Origin: Echinarachnius parma
Lineage: Eukaryota; Echinodermata; Echinoidea; Clypeasteroida; Echinarachniidae
Length of the DNA: 64,000 bases
Assembly: GCA_037951105.1 (NCBI GenBank)
Contig: JBAMJV010008128.1
Coordinates: forward strand, 1 to 64,000
Reading direction: 5' to 3'
This document shows, one piece after another, positions 46,041-57,733 of the stretch. The notes below the pieces were generated by a model. It saw only the letters and a program-made list of their open reading frames with translations. It had not been told where the DNA came from and ran no database searches. Numbering within the stretch: position 1 is the first letter of the stretch; each line of letters begins with the position of its first letter. The position numbers and the translations under genes are program-made.

Positions 46041-47200
46041 ATAATGGAAGAATAATCACCAAAAGTCTTTCCAGAAGTCTATTCTTTATTATAGTCACAT
46101 GGGTATTCATTTCGTATACACACAGACATCAGCATCCATACGCATGCATCACAATTACTCAGTCCGTGTGAATTATACAATAAACTTGAGTTTCTTCATC
46201 TCAAATAACAAAATTTAAAAGCCAAGTCTACCGAGATATATCAACTGTAATTTCTATAATTACTTGCTTTGACGAATTATCAGTGTACGTCGTCAATTAA
46301 TGGTTAACATCATCAATCTTTCTTAATCTAACATCCGTACTTCACATTCTAGTAATCAAATCATTAAAGTATATCATCGTTTCTCAGATTTGTAACAAAC
46401 AGTTATTACATGTCTAACAAAATTGTATTATTTCATTTACACAATAAATATGGAATGACAATTTGAGCTTACCACCATAGGTGAGTTTTCCCTCTAAAAG
46501 ACACATTGACTCGTCCTCTTCTAATAACAAATTGGTCTGTTTAGACCACGATGAAATACTGATGATTCTTTACTAATATTAACAGAAAATAACATGGTGA
46601 AATAACATGCATGACGGCTGCTTAATTTGGCCAACTCCAGCACCAAACCCAACTACATTGGTTTAGCGCACTGACATCTTTACGCCCCGAAAGCAAAGAA
46701 CAAAATAATTCATAACGTACAGTACACGACAATGCCTTGCCTAACATATCACTTCGGGCGTGGCACATAACAGCTAGCTTTCATGCTCAAAAGGTAACCC
46801 TTATACCCTCACTTGATCCCCTAAACCTACATTAATTCAATAGAAATACGACAGTACGGTAGCGAAAGGACTATTTTACCGCTATGGACATCTATTGCTC
46901 ATTTGCATACTTTTCTAAGCAGCGAGCGACATAACAAAGGAGCTAGCATTCCAGGCGATCGCCTCGTTAATACCCTGTCACACTGAGCTACCTTTCACCA
47001 ACAATCGCTAAGAAGAACTAAATAAAAGTAAGCAAAGCTAAAGACCAAAATAAATGGCAATTTCACACTCTACCCGTGACGTCATTAATAAAGTAATGTA
47101 TTGTTGGACAAAAACATATAACATGCAAGCAACGTTTGAGATACGATCAAGTATGTCCCGTTCCTGTTCTCAAATTTTTCTGATTCCCAATATTTAGTTT
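46041..47200. other. Intronic DNA, no recognised features
   Basis: A+T-rich sequence without open frames, tandem repeats or element ends that I can support. Confidence 0.45.
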
Positions 47201-47224
47201 TCACATGGTGTCTCACGTACGCCA

Positions 47225-47364
47225 TACCCACGGGCGTAGACATGACATTGATACCCATTCAAGTGGGGGGGATGAGCTATTCATTCATCGGATTACATCC
47301 CCCCACCCCCCCCCCCCCCCCCCCCAGTTGAATAGGTATTACGTAACTCGCTACGCCCGTGGCC
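47225..47364. repeat. Small element with CCACGGGCGTAG inverted ends around C-rich core
   Basis: CCCACGGGCGTAG at about 47228 and CTACGCCCGTGG at about 47352 are inverted. Between them lie a G run and a long C run (about 47308-47324). About 140 bp. Confidence 0.55.
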
Positions 47365-47605
47365 ATACCCCCCGCTCCCCCCCCCAAAAAAAAAACAACA
47401 CACTACACAAAACAAACAAACACTAATCTCTTTCCATCTCCCCCATCATACATTTTCCCTGTATATTCAATTAAGTCATTCTATAACATCAATCAACAAT
47501 AAATATGCAAACGAAAGGAAATAACAAAATTTGTTTTCTTTCCTTTTCCTATTTTTACATGTTTCCCGCGTTCATGCAGCGATTAGTTCTGTCACTTAAA
47601 GTTAA

Positions 47606-48273
47606 AGGGATAGATGAGTTGTGGTAAAGAGAGTAGGCCTATACATTTGTGGTAAAACTAAATTTTAGTTACCAAACCCCGCAAAATCACATTACAAACA
47701 AATAATTATAACTCCACCATACTCGAAAGAAATAAACAATTACTATAGGTAAAAAGGCCTTTATTTTTTTGTTCAATGGTATTTATTTTCTTCATTCCTT
47801 ATATAAACTAACAAAGTAATCAATACCTGTTATCATTTAAAAAGAGTCGTTTAAACTCAAGAGGGCGCTCGCTAAACACTCATTGTTTTCAACCATGTTA
47901 AATTAAATATTGTGCATGTAAATTGTGATGTTTTGGTGAAATAGTGATTGGAAAGAGACAAAATCAATAACTATTTAAAAACCTCTTTTGTGATTTTTGA
48001 AAAGAGGAAGCATTTATCAAAGTTTTAAAATATCGAATAATTGTGGGGCCCCACAATAATTAGTGCAAATAGTAATGTTTATGGATATTTCAGCCATTCC
48101 TGAACCGATTTTGATCAAATTAAAGCGCTATATACAAATGGATATTGTTATCATTATTATTAAATTAAGTTTATTCTGTCATTAAAATTGTATGCTCTTT
48201 CGAATTTGACGCTCGGTTTTTCATTATCTCACACAGAAATATTTTGTGTAGATACCAAAACTCAACTATCCCT
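47606..48273. mobile_element. MITE family TTAA-1, copy d, with small insertion
   Basis: TTAA (47602-47605), AGGGATAGATGAGTTGTGGT at the left, ACCAAAACTCAACTATCCCT at the right, TTAA (48274-48277). 668 bp including a 38-bp retroposed tail at 48124-48161. Confidence 0.85.
48124..48161 (+). mobile_element. Ultra-short 5'-truncated SINE tail with 7-bp target duplication
   Basis: AGCGCTATATACAAATGG then GATATTGTTATCATTATTATT matches the 3' end of the SINEs at 27.5 and 39.7 kb. It is flanked by AAATTAA on both sides (48117-48123 and 48162-48168), and sister TTAA-1 copies lack it. Confidence 0.8.
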
Positions 48274-48710
48274 TTAATCAAGGGTTTAAACAGGTTCATA
48301 CTTTTAAAATGATGGTTTGTTTTTATATGAACATCGATCGAGTTCAGACCATTTGTGCAAGTCCCCGTTAGCCCCCTCCCTCCCACACACACAAGCAAGG
48401 TTCAAGTTGACAAGTCAAAGACATGGGATAAGGGGCTTGCTTGGGATCTATTATACATTGTCTTAATGAATTATATTTTCTCTTAATAATCATTTCCACG
48501 TTTTATATTTGCGAAACTAGGATCTTTTACAGATATTGCTAAAAACTGTACATGAGAGGGGATGTTTATATACAGGTATGCATAATCCGACTACAATAAC
48601 GTAACATACTACGAGCCTAGCTTTTGAGAACACCTAACATTAAGTTTAATTCAAACATATAGGGAAACTGACCAAGAATATATTGTGATTAAAAGTGAGC
48701 AAAGAAAAAT

Positions 48711-48787
48711 GGGATTCCAACGGGATTCGAACTCGAGACCTCCGGATTGCTAGACCGGTGCTCTACCGACTGAGCTATAGAAAACCC
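48711..48787 (-). tRNA. tRNA-like sequence, copy 1 (anticodon loop resembles Ala-AGC)
   Basis: Minus strand: TATAGCTCAGTCGGTAGAGC (D arm), CCGGT-CTAGCAA-TCCGG (anticodon arm, AGC in the centre), then GAGTTCGAATCCC (T arm, B box). A T run follows (CCCATTTTTC), as Pol III termination needs. The acceptor stem pairs poorly or needs extra linker bases, so it may be a pseudogene or SINE head. Confidence 0.45.
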
Positions 48788-49001
48788 TACGACGGCGTTC
48801 TTCCCAGAAACCCCTTAATTCATCATTGCTCAAGTAGTCAGAAGCTTTATAAACCTGACATAAATCCGAAGCAGATTAAAATCAACTTGGGGATAAATGC
48901 GAGGGATCGCCGAAGCGATACAGCTTTTTGTAATAATTAATTCAAACATATAGGGAAACTGACCAAGAATATATTGTGATTAAAAGTGAGCAAAGAAAAA
49001 T

Positions 49002-49078
49002 GGGATTCCAACGGGATTCGAACCCGAGACCTCCGGATTGCTAGACCGGTGCTCTACCGACTGAGCTATAGAAAACCC
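49002..49078 (-). tRNA. tRNA-like sequence, copy 2
   Basis: As copy 1 but with GGGTTCGAATCCCG in the T arm, restoring a better B box and stem. Same anticodon loop CTAGCAA, same acceptor problem and same downstream T run. Confidence 0.45.
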
Positions 49079-49292
49079 TACGACGGCGTTCTTCCCAGAA
49101 ACCCCTAAATTCATCATTGCTCAAGTAGTCAGAAGCTTTATAAACCTGACATAAACCCGAAGCGGATTAAAATCAACTTGGGGATAAATGCGAGGGATCG
49201 CCGAAGCGATACAGCTTTTTGTAATAATTAATTCAAACATATAGGGAAACTGACCAAGAATATATTGTGATTAAAAGTGAGCAAAGAAAAAT

Positions 49293-49336
49293 GGGATTCC
49301 AACGGGATTCGAACCCGAGACCTCCGGATTGCTAGA
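49293..49336 (-). pseudogene. tRNA-like sequence, copy 3, 5' half missing
   Basis: Retains the T arm and half of the anticodon arm, then changes to unrelated DNA (AAACAGTAAGTTTG) within the anticodon arm. Confidence 0.7.
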
Positions 49337-49803
49337 CAAACAGTAAGTTTGTTACATCGAACAAAGAGGTGCTGTCAGAAAGTCCCAACCTTCTCGATGC
49401 GACGATGGTTGAAATTTTGTTTAACATAAGAGTACACTATGACCCATCACATGGCTAGAACATGTAGGATATGATTGAATTTTTATAGTCAAACGTATTA
49501 TGAAACTATTGGAAACACTGTCATACTCGGGAACAGTTTTTTACTACTGAAGTGGAGTCATAGATCAAAAGAAAGTTGGTTTGCATCGCACAAATTATGT
49601 AACGCCTTACAATTTGTGTACGTTACAATACGTTACAATAAAATTGAAAATCAAATGTCACATGCCTGCAGTATTAAAGATATTCATTCGGGTTCCTTCC
49701 AAGAAATAAAATAAGAATATTCCCGATACCCAATTCATAGACATCAACATATCTCCGATGACTAGAAAAAAGAAAGGATATATACATTAATCAAATACAT
49801 TAA

Positions 49804-50346
49804 AGGGCAATTATACTCAATCATACTGTTACTTTCATAGACTTGAATAGATTAGGAGGAATAATCTCTGAAAGTTAGAGCATAATCGGGCAAGAAACAA
49901 GAAAACTATGGCTCTTTGAAGATGCTCAAATATTCCTATAGGGAACTCACATTGGCAACACATTCTGATAAGTTTGAGGACTACTCCACATATGTTTTGT
50001 ACACACATTTTCCCATTTTTATAGTTTTCTTCATAGTTACACTTTCCATTCCCCAACTCGCGATATGTTGTGTATAAATGTATTCTACACAACATATGTT
50101 GAACTCAAACGAAGGGTAAACATATATTTTGAGAAAATTGAACAGAATTAACATTTTGTGTTCAAAACTTATGGGGTAGTCCACCACTTGCGTTGCCAAT
50201 TTGAGTCACTCATATAAATAAATGGATATTTTCAAAGAGCCATATTTTTCCTTTTTCTTGACCGATGTGCTATAATTTTCAGGGACAATTCACTCTAGTT
50301 GGTGTCTTATAGTGCATACAACAATGTGTCCGGATGTTATTGTCAT
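49804..50346. mobile_element. Probable TTAA-flanked element with long inverted arms (sixth family)
   Basis: TTAA (49800-49803) then AGGGCAATTATAC; the right end ATTGTCAT is followed by TTAA (50347-50350). Arms pair over more than 100 bp with gaps (ACTATGGCTCTTTGAAGAT with TTTTCAAAGAGCCATAT; AATCGGGCAAGAAAC with TTTCTTGACCGAT). Non-coding. Confidence 0.6.
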
Positions 50347-50350
50347 TTAA

Positions 50351-50744
50351 AAGGACTTAGTATAACATTGTTCAAATCATCAAAACTTACTTGGAATTAT
50401 ATTGGTTATCTTATACAGTATCATATTCAAATTCAACCATGTTAACAATAAAAACACGAGACAGGTTTCGGTTTTTCAAATTTCCATTTCGTTCAAAAAT
50501 ATTTACGATTTAAGCGTTCAGAAATTAACTTATCGACGGGATAATTTCATGCCGTGTACAAAGTAAGTCATTACAATGAGTTAGTGAACATGGCTTTGCA
50601 TTTTTGCTTATACCTCAGCCCCAAAACATTCGATTAACGTGACATTTCCATACATTACTTTGAGGACATATCAGATCCCTCCAATGCACTTTTAATTAAT
50701 CATTCATTATTGTGTGCACTTGTCAACAAAGTTACTAAATCCCG
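50351..50744. mobile_element. MITE family TTAA-2, copy c
   Basis: Starts AAGGACTTAGTATAACATTG after the TTAA at 50347-50350 and ends GTTACTAAATCCC. Same orientation as copy a. The right TTAA is lost. It lies about 100 bp before the sushi 6 exon. Confidence 0.75.
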
Positions 50745-50847
50745 TGGAGGAGTTATATAATAACGATTGTATCAAACATCCAGAACCATCGAGCATTAAA
50801 CTGATAAATATAAATTGATAATATGACATGTATCCGTACCAATTTAG

Positions 50848-51045
50848 ATATAACGTGCCCAGCCGGTGGACTACCAGCCCCTGCAAACGGTTACAAGACT
50901 TGCACTGTTCAACCTTCAGTATACGGCTCAACCTGCACATTATATTGCAACATCGGTTACCGATCCAGTGAGGGCGGGCTAGCGGAGCGGACTTGTGGGG
51001 TGGATGGAATGGGGATATGGAGTGCAGGACCCATTTCATGTTCGG
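50848..51045 (+). CDS. HYR/sushi gene, sushi domain 6
   Basis: A 198-bp exon (66 codons), phase 1-1, acceptor CCAATTTAG, donor GTATTA. It encodes DITCPAGGLPAPANGYKTCT...STCTLYCNIGYRSSEGG...RTC...GIWSAGPISCS. Six cysteines (ITC, KTC, STC, LYC, RTC, ISC), IGYR and GIW fit the same sushi subtype. The preceding intron is 11.3 kb, the longest between recognised exons, and is mostly repeat DNA. The downstream 4.8-kb inverted repeat starts only 66 bp after the donor. Confidence 0.88.
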
Positions 51046-51111
51046 GTATTATTTTCCTTGCTTGACTTATGATCTGTATATAGTGGGGAAGATAAGTGTT
51101 AAACATCAAGG

Positions 51112-54100
51112 AAATCGTGCAAATAGTCATACAAGCAAGCAAATTGGCATGTACATTACCTTTAGTTCACTTTTTCAGAAAAAAAATCTGGCCACTCAAA
51201 ATTCCAACATGGCGGCCATTTTCCAAGATGGCCGCCAAAAAGCTACTTTTTGTCATAAAAAGAGAAATAATCAGTAGATTTCAAGGATCTTGGAGTCGAT
51301 TCCAATTATATATGGTATGCAGAAACCCCATGTGCTACTTATAGTAACAATCCAGTGGTGTATTTACTGTTAAAATCCAATATGGCGGCCATTTTCCAAG
51401 ATGGCCGCCAAAAAAGCTACTTTTTGTCATAAAAAGAGAAATAATCAGTAGATTTGAATGTTCTTGGAGTCGATTCCAATTATATATGGTATGACGAAAC
51501 CACATGTGCTACATGTAGTAACTATCCAGTGGTGTATCTACTGTTAAAATCCAATATGGCGGCCATTTTCCAAGATGGCCGCCAAAAAAGCTTCTTTTTG
51601 TCATAAAAAGAGATCAGTAGATTTGAATGATCTTGGAGTCGATTCCAATGATATATGGTATGCCGAAACCACATGTACTACATGTAGTTATCTAGTGGCG
51701 TATCTACTGTTAAAATCCAATATGGCGGCGATTTTCCGAGATGGCCGCTAAAAATCTACTTTTTGTCATGAGAAGAGAAATAAATAGTTGATTTCATTGA
51801 TCTTGCAGTCGATATATGCAGAAACCTAATGTTCTATATTTTTTAGTCCCTATCCGATGGCGTAGCTACAGTTGAAATCCAATATGGCGGCCATTTCCCT
51901 TGATGTTTGCCGAAAAAGCTACATTTCTGCATATTCATTGAGCAGGTTGGTCATTTCAATAAGTCGATTTAGCTGAATGATTTGTGCAAACCTAATTTGC
52001 TTTTCCAGACCTATTTAATTGTGTAGCTACTGGAAAATCAAACATGACAACCATCTCCAAGATGGCCGCCATAAATACTTTGTATCATTAAAATACAAAG
52101 TCGATTGAAATAATGTTTGGTTTAATGATACCAAAAGTGTTACATTCAGTAGCTATTGCAAAAATCCAATATGGCGCCCATTTTCCTAACATGGTTGCCA
52201 AAAAGCGATATTTTAGCATAAATATTGACATTGTTGGTCAATCCCAATGTTCTTGGAGTCGATATAAATGTGTATTACAAGTACATCTCAAATTTGCGAC
52301 ATCCGAGCCTATCCAGTTTCCAGTTGCGTAGGTACTGGAAAATACAAGATGACTACAATAATGTAAAGAATATGGAACGTTTAGGTCTCCTTTAAAGGCA
52401 GTGTAACACATTTGCATCCACCAAACTAGGTGGGAAAACAAATCTTGTAACTTGTAGGCCTGAACGAAAGCTCTTAACGGACACATTCTACAATTTAAGT
52501 TTGATGTCCCTTTTTGATCAGATAAGAGAGAAATACAATTTTGTATTTATTCATGTTTTCAAAATCTCTAAATCTTGGTCTTGATCTTGATCTTGATCTC
52601 GGACCCTCTGGTCCTGGACCCAACACTGCTGAGTTACCTCAAGCCATACTTTTTTTCCGATATTAAATTCGTTTATTGAAGAAGTACGGGTTTAATTGAT
52701 TTGATATTTCTCACACATTTTATTTAACATCATTTCCTAGTTACATGCACATTTTGAGAAAGATCCGCGGTGTTTAATCTACTAGCCGCATAACCAGAGG
52801 ATGTCACCCGAAATAATATCATACAAGCTTCTCTGCTAATAAGCGCGTTAAATTGCCTGGGCTAGTGTCAAATACAATTTATGACTCCAGCAATCCATCT
52901 AATTCGTGGCCTTCTCCGTCTACATGTGGTCTGTTCCCTGATGTCATATGACTGCAATATGCTTGCATTGCAGGCACGTCATGTTCCATCCTCACAATGT
53001 GAGCAAACCAACTAAATCTGTGTTTTGTAAATCTGAATACTTCCTATATCATTGTTAGACACCAAGGTCATGAAGGTTATTGAGTATTTTCCAGGATAGA
53101 ATAGAGATTGAAAGTAACGGTTTGTTTTGTCAACTTATCAGAAATATTCAAGCAGTAAACCAAACAATTATCATCAAACAGATTGACAGATCTCACTCCG
53201 TTGTAACCTCCAGGAACTATTCTGGAACGAAAGTCAGCCGCCACTTGTTTCAAGCACGGAACTGATATACATCAGGACTCTGCATTTCAGTCTATGTGTC
53301 CATAATATATCATTTGGAGCACTTACCACATGCAGGTACTGCAACTAACACTTGTTTTCGCCTAAGTACAGGTAAAGGATCAATTCACACAATATTCTAG
53401 AATGAGCATACAATTAGAATGCTGCAGTGAGCAGTTTCGACCTCCATCACGACAACCACATGTCCTACATACAAACTTTTAACAATAGTGCGTTACTGCT
53501 AATATTAACGTGCTAGCCTATTAGTATCAGATCTGTCAGTTCTCTTTACCAGTCACCTCCCCGGACCTCCCCCCCCCCCCGTCCCTCCACTAATTTTACT
53601 CTTACACTTCATGCTCTGAATGAAATATGTATCAACAAATAATATATCCCGTTGGAATCCCTTCTTTTAATCAAAAAATAATATACATGGTACAAGTCTT
53701 ATGCTTCAAAGACTTCATCCGTGGCATATGAATGTTGTAATTTGGACTTTTATACAGTCACCGAGTGCTGCAGGGTCTACAGGGTCGACTTATTTTCTTA
53801 GCTGAAGGATTCCGAGATGTGTGCGTTGTAATAATCGCTCGATATTTCTGGTTATGGTGCTAAAAAATTGTGTTCCATCGAATGCACTTTAATAACTGCA
53901 CTCGCTTCGTTTCCAGCCACTTCCATACCTTCAAGAAGTCTAGCCGTTATCAAGATTCGCGCACCTAGATTAGTTCAATTTCTAGCAAAAGAAGGCCTTC
54001 AGATTCTTACTGGATTGGGTTGTTCATAATAATCACAATGCACTGTTGTTCGCTTGTAGATTATTCTACTAATGTTAGTCATTTGGTTATATCTTCCTCC

Positions 54101-55922
54101 TGAAGCTGCCTCGTACACGAAAAATAGATGCCATCGGCGCTGACATTGCCGTAATTTGAAAACTAGCCTAGAACCGATGTAGAAAGTAGTGTGTAGCATG
54201 AAATTGCCACTCCAAAATGCATTAAAATGTACCACCTCAACCGATTTGTATGCAAAATTGTAGCTTTTTGGCAGCAATCTTGGAAAATGGCCGCCATGTT
54301 GGATTTTTACAGTAGCTACATAACTGGTAGAGGACTGAATGATGCAAATTCGGTTTTTATGTACCATCATTTATTTGAATCAACTCCTAGATCATTGCAT
54401 TCGACTAATTAGTTCTCTTTTTATGACAGTTAAATGAGTAGGTTTTTGGCCGCCATCTTGGGAAATGGCCGCCATGTTGGATTGTAACAGTATCTACACC
54501 ACTGGATAGGGACTAAATATAGCACATTTAGTTTCTGCACACCATCATTTATTTGAATCGACTCCAAGATCATTGAAATCGACTAGTTATTTCTCTTATT
54601 ATGACAAAAAACAGCTTTTGGGCGGCCATCTTGGAAAATGGCCGCCATGTTGCATTTTCACAGAAGCTAACCCACTGGATATTGCCTTATTGTAGCACAT
54701 TTGATTTCTGCAATCGACTCTAAGATCATTGAACAATACTAATTATTTCTCTTTTTATGCCAAAAAGTAGCTTTTTCAGCAATCATCAAGGGAAATGGCC
54801 ACCATATTGGAATTCAACTGTAGCTACACCATTGGATAGGGACTAAATATAGAACATTATGTTTCTGCATATATCGACTCCAAGATCAATGAAATCAACT
54901 AATTATTTCTCTTCTCATGACAAAAAGTAGATTTTTAGCTGCCATCCCGGAAAACCGCCGCCATATTGGATTTTAACAGTAGATACGCCACTAGATAACT
55001 ACATGTAGCACATGGGGTTTCTGCATACCATATATAATTGGAATCGACTCCAGGATCCTTGAAATCTACTGATTATTTCTCTTTTTATGACAAAAAGTAG
55101 CTTTTTGGCGGCCATCTTGGAAAATGGCCGCCATGTTGGAATTTTGCGTGGCCAGATTTTTTTTTTCTGAAAAAGTGGACAACATGTAACGTACATACCA
55201 TATATAATTGGAATCGACTCCAAGATCATTGAAATCTACTGATTATTTCTCTTTTTATGACAAAAAGTATCTTTTCTGGCGGCCATCTTGGAAAATGGCC
55301 GCCATATTGGATTTTAACAGTAGATACACCACTGGATAGTTACTACATTTAGCACATGGTGTTTCTGCATACCATATATAATTGGAATCGACTCCAAGAT
55401 CATTGAAATCTACTGATTATTTCTCTTTTTATGACAAAAAGTAGCTTTTTGACTGCCATCTTCGAAAATGGCCGCCATATTGGATTTTAACAGTAGATAC
55501 GCCACTAGATAGTAACTACATGTAGCACATGTGGTTTCGGCATACCATATATAATTGGAATCGACTCCAAGATCATTGAAATCTACTGATTATTTCTCTT
55601 TTTATGACAAAAAGTAGCTTTTTTGACGGCCATCTTGGAAAATGGCCGCCATATTGGATTTTAACTGTAGATACACCACTGGATAGTTACTACATGTAGC
55701 ACATGGGGTTTCTGCATACCATATATAATTGGAATCGACTCCAAGATCCCTGAAATCTACTGATTATTTCTCTTTTTATGACAAAAAGTAGATTTTTGGC
55801 GGCCATCTTGGAAAATGGCCGCCATGTTGGAATTTTGCGTGGCCAGATTTTTTTTCTGAAAAAGTGGACAACAGGTAATGTACATGCCAATTTGCTTGCT
55901 TGTATGACTATTTGCACGATTT
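51112..55922. mobile_element. 4.8-kb inverted repeat with arms of ~170-bp units containing ATGGCGGCCAT
   Basis: The left end AAATCGTGCAAATAGTCATA is the inverse of the right end TATGACTATTTGCACGATTT. The left arm (to about 52350) has seven or eight units and the right arm (from about 54190) about ten. Each unit contains ATGGCGGCCATTTTCCAAG followed by ATGGCCGCCA. The arm-end sequence with TCTGAAAAAGTGGACAAC occurs twice in the right arm (about 55165 and 55855). The middle 1.8 kb is non-repetitive. Unit decay increases toward the middle. Confidence 0.85.
52350..54190. other. Central spacer of the 4.8-kb inverted repeat, no gene recognised
   Basis: Unique-looking sequence without long open frames on either strand. 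Contains a short (TCTTGA)n-like run near 52575-52600 and a C run near 53570. If the element were autonomous, its transposase would be expected here, but none is visible. Confidence 0.5.
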
Positions 55923-56340
55923 TTACGCCTATCTGCTCCACTAATATACTATTCCTATTGTTCATAGTTTCGAAGCTGCCACCTTGGCAGCCTTGGTTAA
56001 TTTTGTTGATAAGCATGTTTTTGTAATAACTAATGTTAATTAGAGACAGACAGAGATTATACAGAGCTCAGTCTATATCTAGAAAGGTACACAAGTAATA
56101 CAAACAAGTAATCTAGGTTATTTCGGCTGGGGATCCATTTCCGGCACTCATTTGCTAGTTCTATAATGGGCAACACCCTGAAATTAAAAATGGTAACCCT
56201 AAATATGCAGTATTTATTAATGGATATTAATGATTGTCAGGGCTATAGCCTCCAATAAGCAAAATATGGACATATGGATATTAACATTTTCATGTTAAAT
56301 ACACGATAAATAGGATTGTGTGCCATGTATACTGGTCAAT
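55923..56340. other. Intronic DNA, no recognised features
   Basis: A+T-rich sequence between the large inverted repeat and the next TTAA-1 element. No exon or element end found. Confidence 0.45.
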
Positions 56341-56572
56341 CAATTATGAATATTAGTAACCAAAATCGGCACCATTACATTACAAAATAATTGCTATAAT
56401 TCCACTATGCTCGGAAGGAATACAACATTACAAACGACTGAGTAAAAAGCATGTTAACAAAAAGAGCCGTTCAAACTCAAGATGACGCTGTCTAAAAAAG
56501 TCATTGGTTTCAACCATTTAAAATAAATTATTGTGCATGTGATGTTTTTTCAAATAGAGATTAAATAGAGAT

Positions 56573-57140
56573 CTGGCATAATTATGCTTTCTGGCATAAT
56601 TTTGACCCTTTTAGGATCTGGCATTATGCCTGGCATAATTAGATTTTGTTAACCAAATTTCTGGCATAATTTGACTCATTTTAGCATAATTCTGGCAGAA
56701 TTTTGAGAAAAAAAGGTCTCGACAATCATCACCAATGACCTCGACCTGAAATTTTTTCGAAGATCCTGGACTCGGCCTCGGAATTTGTGTAAAAATCCTG
56801 GTCTCGCCTCGAAAATTTGGGACTGGACCTGGTCTCGGTCTAAAAAATGTCGAAAACTGGTCTAGACCTCGACAATTTGGGACTGGAGACCTGGTCTAGG
56901 CCTCAAAAGTTTGGGACGGGACCTGGTCTCGGCTTCGAAAATTTTCTATGACTACCCCCACCCCCCCCCCCACCCGCTAACAGGATTTTTCTAAACCAAT
57001 GGGTCCTCCTGGTCTCGGCCTCACAATTTCCTGGCCTCGGTCTAAAAAATGACTCTCGGCTCCGCGAAAGAGGGTTTGGCATAATTTTTTGCTAATTTAG
57101 CATAATTTTCGCTGCTCCCTAGCATAATAGTATATATTTC
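56573..57140. repeat. TCTGGCATAATT repeats flanking a CTCGGCCTCG minisatellite
   Basis: About nine TGGCATAATT-like units occur at 56573-56710 and 57068-57130. Between them, 56715-57065 is a degenerate array of GGTCTCGGCCTCGAAAATTT-like units with a C run near 56958, homologous to 8820-9125. Confidence 0.65.
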
Positions 57141-57174
57141 GCTGGCCACTGGATACTCAAAATGAAGGATTTAA

Positions 57175-57593
57175 AGGGTACCACCATCCCAAAATAATAT
57201 TCTTATTAAAGAAAGGTAACATCTTTAGTATTCCATTCCATCAACAAGTTCACAAAAATATGTTTCCAGAAAAATAAAACAATTGGAAATGCATCACCAT
57301 TCTAAAGCATGCGTTCACGCGGTCTGAATTGCGAAGACCGCGATGTGTGCGGTGAATTGCTATGTATGCAGAGCGAACGAATCGCCCGGGAATCTATTGT
57401 CTACAAACGTACGCGTGAATAGCATTGGCGCACTCGCAAATGGTTGGCCCGTATGAAACCAGGATATTCCGTAAGTGGTGGAAATTATTTGCTTTGTTTA
57501 TGAATTACACAACCCTTGTTGGGTATCTCTTTGATATCACAAAACGGTACCAAAACATATAATAATTTGTTGTTCTTTGCCTGGTGGTCCCCT
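57175..57593. mobile_element. MITE family TTAA-4, copy c (inverted)
   Basis: TTAA (57171-57174), AGGGTACCACCATCCCAAAA at the left, TTGCCTGGTGGTCCCCT at the right, TTAA (57594-57597). 419 bp, intact target-site duplication. Confidence 0.85.
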
Positions 57594-57733
57594 TTAAAAA
57601 AATGTGTTTAACGGCTGGGTCATAATGTTCGAATATTTGTGGGGCCCAACAATTATTACAAATGGTAATGTTTATGGATATTTCAGCCGTTTCTGAATCG
57701 ATTTCGATCAAATAAAGTTTATTCTGTCATTAA

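Larger units (their letters stand above)
48640..49336 (-). repeat. Three tandem 291-bp units, each with a tRNA-like sequence
   Basis: GGGATTCCAACGGGATTCGA begins at 48711, 49002 and 49293, a period of 291 bp. The third unit is cut off at about 49336. Outside the tRNA-like part the units share AAACATATAGGGAAACTGAC and GATCGCCGAAGCGATACAGC. Near-identity of the units points to recent duplication. Confidence 0.85.

Noticed and set aside
45519..46985. A single long LTR from TGTCACGG to CCCTGTCACA
   Set aside because: The flanks TCATT and CTGAG do not match as a target duplication; the shorter LTR ending near 45824 is more plausible, though still tentative.
48695..48940. Open frame whose product begins with NGIRTRDLRIARPVLYRLSY
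   Set aside because: It is the antisense reading of the tRNA-like sequence. Such GIRTRDLRIARP-type products are a well-known artefact of translating across tRNA genes.
51208..52340. Regularly spaced repeats considered as a CRISPR-like array
   Set aside because: The window is animal DNA. The units are contiguous, degenerate, ~170 bp long and inverted in the second arm, so they are satellite-like units of a transposon.
51096..56016. Similar open frames of 80-108 codons at 51096-51344 (+), 54999-55229 (-) and 55690-56016 (-)
   Set aside because: They look conserved only because they lie in copies of the same ~170-bp repeat unit in both arms of the inverted repeat. No domain, no splice context.
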